Source of the DNA: Methylobacterium sp. J-030
Lineage (GTDB): Bacteria > Pseudomonadota > Alphaproteobacteria > Rhizobiales > Beijerinckiaceae
DNA length: 64,000 nt
Reading direction: 5' to 3'
NCBI RefSeq assembly: GCF_022829545.1
Contig: NZ_JAKSYM010000280.1
Location: 1 to 64,000 of the forward strand
Of this stretch, positions 59,649 to 64,000 are shown piece by piece (within the stretch, counting starts at the first letter, position 1; each line of letters starts with the position of its first letter). The notes under the pieces were generated by a model. That model did no database searches. It worked only from the letters and a program-made list of their open reading frames with translations, and was not told where the DNA came from. Position numbers and translations under genes: made by a program.

Positions 59649-60886
59649 GCGCGGCCGGGATCGTCGTCGCGGGCGCCGGCCAGGCGGGCTTCCAGCTCGC
59701 CGCCTCCTTACGCGAAGGCGGCTTCCGGGAGCCGATCACCCTGGTGGGCGACGAGACCGCCCTGCCCTATCAGCGCCCGCCCCTGTCGAAGGCCTATCTC
59801 GCCGGCAAGACCGACCGGGAGGGCCTGTTCCTGCGCCAGCCGGGCTTCTTCGCCGAGCACGCGATCACGCACCGGCCGGGGATCCGGGCCGTCGCGATCG
59901 ATCGGGCGGTGCGGCGCCTGCACCTGGCGGACGGGGACAGCCTCGCCTACGACCATCTCGTCCTCGCCACCGGCGCCCGCAACCGCCCCCTGCCTGTTCC
60001 CGGGGCCGATCTCGGCGGCGTGCACCAGCTGCGCGGCCTCGCGGATGCGGACGCGCTCCAGGCGGAGATCGCGGCGGCGCGGGCGATCGTGGTGGTGGGC
60101 GCGGGCTTCATCGGGCTGGAATTCGCCGCCGTCGCCGCCGCGCGCGGCCTCCCCGTGACGGTGATCGAGGCGGCCGATCGGCCCATGGCCCGGGCGGTCT
60201 CGGCCGAGATGGGGGCGTTCTTCCGCGGCGCCCATGAGGCGATGGGCGTGCGCTTCGCCTTCGGGGCCGGCGTGACGGCGATCCTCGGGCGCGACGGCCG
60301 CGCCACCGGGATCGCGCTGGCGGACGGGACGGAGCTTCCCGCCGATCTCGTCCTGATCGGCATCGGCGTGCTGCCGAACCGGGACCTCGCCCTGGACGCC
60401 GATCTGCCGGCCGACGACGGCGTGCGGGTCGACGCGTTCCTCGCCACGCCCGATCCGTCGATCTCGGCGATCGGCGATTGCTCCCGGTTCCCGAGTCCCT
60501 TCGCGCACGGGCTTTCGGCGGATGGCACCGTGCGGATCGAATCCGTGCAGAACGCCATCGATCAGGGCCGCTGCCTCGCGGCCCGGCTCCTCGGCAAGCC
60601 CGCCCCCTACGGTGCCCTGCCCTGGTTCTGGAGCGACCAAGGTCCGCACAAATTGCAGATCGCCGGGCTCTCGGGTCCGGGCGATGCCAGCGTGGTCCGC
60701 GGATCGGGCGACGCCTTCTCGGTGTTCCGCTTCCGCGACGGGCGCCTGAGCGCGGTGGAATCCGTCGATCGGGCGGGCGACCACATGATCGCCCGGCGCC
60801 TCCTCGCCGCCGGGACGCCCCTGACGCCGGATCAGGCGGCCGATCCGGGCTTCGACCTCAAGGCGCTGGCGTTGGGGCGGACCTGA
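59645..60886 (+). CDS. FAD/NAD-binding ferredoxin reductase-like protein
   Basis: The 413-aa protein has an FAD-binding GxGxxG (VVAGAGQAGFQLA), a second Rossmann motif (VVVGAGFIGLEFAA, about 150-164), the FAD-contacting ISAIGDCSRF and a C-terminal reductase domain with WFWSDQ, as in rhodocoxin/putidaredoxin reductases. It transfers electrons from NAD(P)H to a ferredoxin. It overlaps the LysR stop by four bases, so both are translated together. No ferredoxin or oxygenase gene is next to it; the physiological partner is open. Confidence 0.88.
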   Translation: MSAAGIVVAGAGQAGFQLAASLREGGFREPITLVGDETALPYQRPPLSKAYLAGKTDREGLFLRQPGFFAEHAITHRPGIRAVAIDRAVRRLHLADGDSLAYDHLVLATGARNRPLPVPGADLGGVHQLRGLADADALQAEIAAARAIVVVGAGFIGLEFAAVAAARGLPVTVIEAADRPMARAVSAEMGAFFRGAHEAMGVRFAFGAGVTAILGRDGRATGIALADGTELPADLVLIGIGVLPNRDLALDADLPADDGVRVDAFLATPDPSISAIGDCSRFPSPFAHGLSADGTVRIESVQNAIDQGRCLAARLLGKPAPYGALPWFWSDQGPHKLQIAGLSGPGDASVVRGSGDAFSVFRFRDGRLSAVESVDRAGDHMIARRLLAAGTPLTPDQAADPGFDLKALALGRT

Positions 60887-60914
60887 GAGCGCTGACGCCC
60901 GGCCGATGCGTTTA

Positions 60915-61087
60915 AGCACTGTCCCTTTCCCGGGCGCATGCGGCGCCAGCGGAATGCGACCCGGGAGCCGGCAAGAGACGTCGCGAAGCGTCCTTCTGGA
61001 TCAATGCGGGCCGGCTGCGCGGCGCTTCGTGCGCTGGATCCCGGATCACCTTCCGCTGCGTTCCAGGCGTCCGGGAAAGGGCGTGCT
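60915..61087. repeat. Long imperfect palindrome (about 170 bp) between convergent genes
   Basis: The outer arms CCCTTTCCCGGGCGC (60923-60937) and GCGTCCGGGAAAGGG (61067-61081) match in 14 of 15 pairs and are extended by AGCAC/GTGCT at the ends. Inner blocks also pair: AGCGGAA with TTCCGCT, CCCGGGA with TCCCGGA, and GCGAAGCG with CGCTTCGT. Together they form one extended stem-loop over the whole gap between the flavoprotein and MFS genes; its right end touches the MFS stop codon. A mobile, REP-like or MITE-like element is plausible, and it may terminate both genes. Confidence 0.75.
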
Positions 61088-62328
61088 CAACCGGAAAACG
61101 CCACCGGCGCCGGCTTCGGCCGCAGGGCGATGGCGGTGCCGATCCCCAGGGCCAGGATGGTGACGGCGCATCCCGCGAGCGCCCCGAACTGGCCGAGCCT
61201 CAGAAGCGCCTGCCCGATCACCGCGACGCCGAGCGCCTGCCCGCAGAAGAACGAGAAGGCATGGAGCGCCACCGCCGAGGCCCGCGCCTTGGGCGCCACC
61301 TCGGTCACCTGGGTCTGGTAGGTGTTGTGCAGCATGTAGAAGCCGAGCCCCATCGCGGTGAGCGCGGCGCAATCGACCGGCCACGACCCCGCGAGCCCGA
61401 CCACGGTGAGCGACGCGCCGCAGATCAGGCCGCCGCCGATCAGCATCCGCGGCAGGCCGAGGAGCCGCACCAGCAGCCCGACCAGCGCCGAGTAGAATAG
61501 GCCGCCGACCGCGAACCCCGCCAGCACGAGGCCGGCCTCCCGCGGCCCGCCCTCCCCGCGGGCCTCGATCAGCGGCGCGAGGTGCGGGAAGACGCCGAAG
61601 ATCGCGATGGCCTCGATGAACACCGCCGAGAACAGCACCCGCGCCCGGGGATTGCCCAGGATGGTCCGGTAGCGCGTCACGGCCTCGCGGAAGGCCGGGC
61701 GGCGGGCGGGGGGCCGGCCGGCGCGCTCGAAGCCGAACACCGTCGCGGCGCAGGCGCAGGCCGCCACCGCGGCGGTGACCGCGAAGACGCCGCGCCAGCC
61801 GATCGCCGCCTCGATCAGGCCCGCGAAGGTCGAGCCGGAGAGCTGGCCGAGGATCACCGCCACCAGGAAGCGCCCGATCGCCACCTGACGGCCCTCCATC
61901 GGCACGCGGTCGCCGAGCAGCGCCAGGGAGAGCGGGATGCAGCCCCCGGCGGCCGCGCCCGCCAGCATGCGCAGGCCGAACAGGCTGCCGAGATCGGGCG
62001 CGACGCTGCACAGGGTCAGGGCGACGGCGAGCACCGCGAGGCAGGTGCTCATCACCCGCTCCTTGCCCAGCGCATCGCCGATCGGTCCCAGCACCGGCTG
62101 GATGAACGCGTATGGGAGCGCGAAGGCGGTCGAGAGCAGCGCGACCGTGTGGGCGTCGCTTTCCAGATCCCGCGCCAGCACGCCGACGAGGGGTTCCACG
62201 GAGCGCAGCGCGAAGGTGCTGCCGAACCCGGCGCAGGCCAGCACCACGATCAGCCGTGGGATCGAGGTGGCCGGCTGCGCGGCCTGGGTGGCCGCTGACG
62301 TGAGAGCCGGCTCTGTGCTGTCGGTCAT
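61087..62328 (-). CDS. MFS transporter
   Basis: From the ATG giving MTDSTEPAL the product is 413 aa with 12 helices. Motif A is in the loop after helix 2 (GPIGDALGKERVM), and the rest has the usual small-residue-rich helices (LRMLAGAAAGGCIPLSLALLGD). The family is the arabinose-efflux/AraJ-like group; the substrate is unknown. It is convergent with the flavoprotein gene across the long palindrome, and 84 bp downstream of a binding-protein gene on the same strand. Confidence 0.85.
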   Translation of the reverse strand: MTDSTEPALTSAATQAAQPATSIPRLIVVLACAGFGSTFALRSVEPLVGVLARDLESDAHTVALLSTAFALPYAFIQPVLGPIGDALGKERVMSTCLAVLAVALTLCSVAPDLGSLFGLRMLAGAAAGGCIPLSLALLGDRVPMEGRQVAIGRFLVAVILGQLSGSTFAGLIEAAIGWRGVFAVTAAVAACACAATVFGFERAGRPPARRPAFREAVTRYRTILGNPRARVLFSAVFIEAIAIFGVFPHLAPLIEARGEGGPREAGLVLAGFAVGGLFYSALVGLLVRLLGLPRMLIGGGLICGASLTVVGLAGSWPVDCAALTAMGLGFYMLHNTYQTQVTEVAPKARASAVALHAFSFFCGQALGVAVIGQALLRLGQFGALAGCAVTILALGIGTAIALRPKPAPVAFSG

Positions 62329-62412
62329 GGGAGACGCTTCGCGACGCGGGCTGAGATCGTCCAAGCCGCATCGCATCTCCCCGGCCCGAGCGGAACCCCG
62401 CCGCGCGACAGA

Positions 62413-63324
62413 TCAGTGCGCGTAGAACGCAGGATCTGACGCGTCTGTCGGGTGTTCGAATGCCCAGCGCAGGGCGGGGGAGAGCGGTACATTGTAATCG
62501 AGGCCGCGCGGCGGAACCGGCTTCAGGAACCAGCGCTCGTAGATCGTCAGGATCTCGGGGCTGCGGTAGAGAGCGGCGGTCGCCCGGTCCACCACCGCCT
62601 TGAAGGCCGGGTCGTCCTTGCGCAGCATGATGCCGTAGGGTTCCGGGTTGGACAGCGTCTCGTCGCTGACCACGTAGGCGGCGGGCGCCTTGGATTGGGC
62701 CGCGGCGACGCTGAGCTGCACGTCGTCCATCACGAAGGCCGCCGCCCGCCCGGTCTCGACCATCAGGAACGCCTCCGGGACATCCTTGGCGGCGATCACC
62801 GTGATGCCGAGCTTGCGCTCGTTGTTGGCCTTGATCAGCATCAGGATATTGGTCGATCCGGCCACCGATGAGACGGTCTTGCCGCGCAGATCGTCCAGGC
62901 TGGCGATGTGCTGGTCCTTCTTGGAGACGAAGCGGGTCGCCGTCAGGAAATGGGTGTTGGTGAACGCCACCTGCTTCTTGCGCTCGGCGTTGTTGGTGGT
63001 CGTCCCGCATTCGAGATCGACCGTGCCGTTGGTGATCAGCGGGATGCGCGACGAGGAGTTGACGAACTCCATCCCGACATCGAGATCCGGCCTGTTCAGC
63101 TCACGCTTCACCGCGTCGGCGATCCGCATGCAGATGTCGATCGCGAAGCCGACCACCTTCTGGTCCTGGTCGATGTAGCTGAATGGGGGCGCGGTATCGC
63201 GCACGCCGAGGACCAGCCGGTTGCTGTCCTGGATCTTCCTGAGCGTGCCGGTCAGGGCGTCGGCCTGCGCCGGCGCAGCCAAGGGCAGCACGACGAGGGC
63301 CGCAAGGAGGGTGAGCAGACGCAT
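62413..63324 (-). CDS. Periplasmic amino-acid ABC transporter substrate-binding protein
   Basis: The ATG gives 303 aa with a signal peptide (about 1-24, PAQADA). The family-3 solute-binding fold is seen in LVLGVRDTAPPFSYI, CMRIADAVKREL, RIPLITNGTVDLECG, SVAGSTNILMLIKAN and IMLRKDDPAFKAVVDRA, a layout like GltI (glutamate/aspartate binding). No permease or ATPase gene is adjacent in the window, so it may serve a transporter encoded elsewhere. Confidence 0.88.
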   Translation of the reverse strand: MRLLTLLAALVVLPLAAPAQADALTGTLRKIQDSNRLVLGVRDTAPPFSYIDQDQKVVGFAIDICMRIADAVKRELNRPDLDVGMEFVNSSSRIPLITNGTVDLECGTTTNNAERKKQVAFTNTHFLTATRFVSKKDQHIASLDDLRGKTVSSVAGSTNILMLIKANNERKLGITVIAAKDVPEAFLMVETGRAAAFVMDDVQLSVAAAQSKAPAAYVVSDETLSNPEPYGIMLRKDDPAFKAVVDRATAALYRSPEILTIYERWFLKPVPPRGLDYNVPLSPALRWAFEHPTDASDPAFYAH

Positions 63325-63500
63325 GGGCTGGCTTGGTCCGATCATCGCGCGCCGGGGAAGACGGCCGGCTGGAGCCGGCAGAGCCCGAATGCGCGCCGGA
63401 TCAGGTTCCGGGAGGCCTATCAGCAAGAGTCCGGCCGCGACGACGCCATTCACAGAGCGAAGGCTGGATTTCGCCACCGCCGTGAGCGTTTGCTGACGGG

Positions 63501-64000
63501 TTACGCGATGACCAGCACCGGCAGGGCTTTCAGCGCTTCGGTCGCAAAATCCAGAAGGGCGTTCACCCGGGCTGGCCGGAAATCCGCGCTGGGGGTCACG
63601 AGCTGCACCGGCAGCGGCGGCGGCTCGTGCGCCGTGAGCAGGCGCACGAGGCGTCCCGCCGCGATGTCCTCGGCGGCCTGATAGGACAGGACCCGCGCGA
63701 TGCCGCGGCCGGCCCGGACGGCGATCAGGGCGGCCTCGACCTCGTTGACGATGAGGCGCGGCGTCAGGCGCACCCGGTTCGGCCCGAATCGCCATTCCCG
63801 CGCGCCCGCGCGCGGGAAGCCCTGGATGGTATCGTGCGCGCCGAGATCTGCGGGTACGCGGGGCGTGCCCCGGGCGGCGAGGTATTCTGGGCTCGCCACC
63901 ACGATCTGGCGCACCTGTCCGACCCGGCGGGCGACGAGGCGGGATTCGGCGAGCCGCCCGATCCGCAGGGCGACGTCGATGCCCTCCTCCACGAGGTCGA
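63501..64000 (-). CDS. LysR-family regulator, 3' part only
   Basis: The visible C-terminal ~165 residues belong to the substrate-binding domain of a LysR regulator (EEGIDVALRIGRLAESRLVA, VASPEYLAARG, GRGIARVLSY, VQLVTPS). The frame continues past the right edge without a start, so the helix-turn-helix is outside the window. It lies 176 bp from the binding-protein gene on the same strand. The target genes are unknown. Confidence 0.85.
   Translation of the reverse strand, partial: DLVEEGIDVALRIGRLAESRLVARRVGQVRQIVVASPEYLAARGTPRVPADLGAHDTIQGFPRAGAREWRFGPNRVRLTPRLIVNEVEAALIAVRAGRGIARVLSYQAAEDIAAGRLVRLLTAHEPPPLPVQLVTPSADFRPARVNALLDFATEALKALPVLVIA

Overview
The window reads as chromosomal DNA of an alphaproteobacterium of the Methylobacterium/Methylorubrum type. 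The sequence is uniformly GC-rich, and most genes have long open shadow frames on the other strand. Supporting gene content includes a small c-type cytochrome of the kind tied to methanol metabolism, a FIST sensor plus hybrid kinase, the UdgX/radical-SAM repair pair, an Omp25/31-type porin, and a phosphoribulokinase/fructose-bisphosphatase operon under a LysR regulator. The genus is an inference; no rRNA, tRNA or other taxonomic marker is present. I found no prophage, integrase, transposase or CRISPR array.

Layout. 1-3.9 kb: the start of a transglutaminase-like peptidase gene, a cytochrome c, and a translationally coupled FIST sensor and hybrid kinase that resembles NosP/NahK. 4-11.5 kb: an MFS exporter, an SDR, a SWIB-domain protein with a histone-like tail, a DUF2721 protein, two PRC-barrel proteins around a lipoprotein, and a second MFS protein. 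11.7-18.9 kb: an ABC exporter, glutaminase, a third MFS protein, two tandem Uma2-type nucleases, and an adenosine kinase-like enzyme. 18.9-23.8 kb: a chemoreceptor, a quinone oxidoreductase and a PAS/hybrid histidine kinase. 24.3-26 kb: a less GC-rich islet holding a DUF421 protein and two orphan membrane-anchored proteins. 26.3-33.5 kb: a DNA-maintenance run (polA, a HepT/MntA toxin-antitoxin pair, udgX, a radical-SAM repair protein, recX).

33.5-44 kb: a TAXI-type binding protein, glnD, grpE, a secreted phospholipase A2-like protein, a porin, two overlapping small membrane-protein genes, a DUF6502/DUF5666 pair and ada. 44.3-48 kb: a small sugar-transfer cluster (methyltransferase, multi-pass membrane protein, GT2). 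48.2-54.8 kb: yebC, an SDR with a membrane tail, and two tandem chemoreceptors of exactly equal length (698 aa). 55.1-60.9 kb: cbbF-prk-rpe-cbbY facing a LysR gene, which is coupled by overlap to a ferredoxin-reductase-like flavoprotein. No RuBisCO gene lies in the window. 61-64 kb: an MFS protein, an amino-acid-type binding protein and a truncated LysR gene.

Four kinds of palindromic intergenic element are visible: an REP-like element in two copies, a C/G-tract hairpin family, and one long palindrome of about 170 bp. The most striking is a C/G-tract hairpin sitting exactly at the 5' end of udgX. There the expected ATG, overlapping the radical-SAM stop codon, is out of frame with the conserved N-terminus. 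Start sites are stated per gene; those without an obvious ribosome binding site are flagged.
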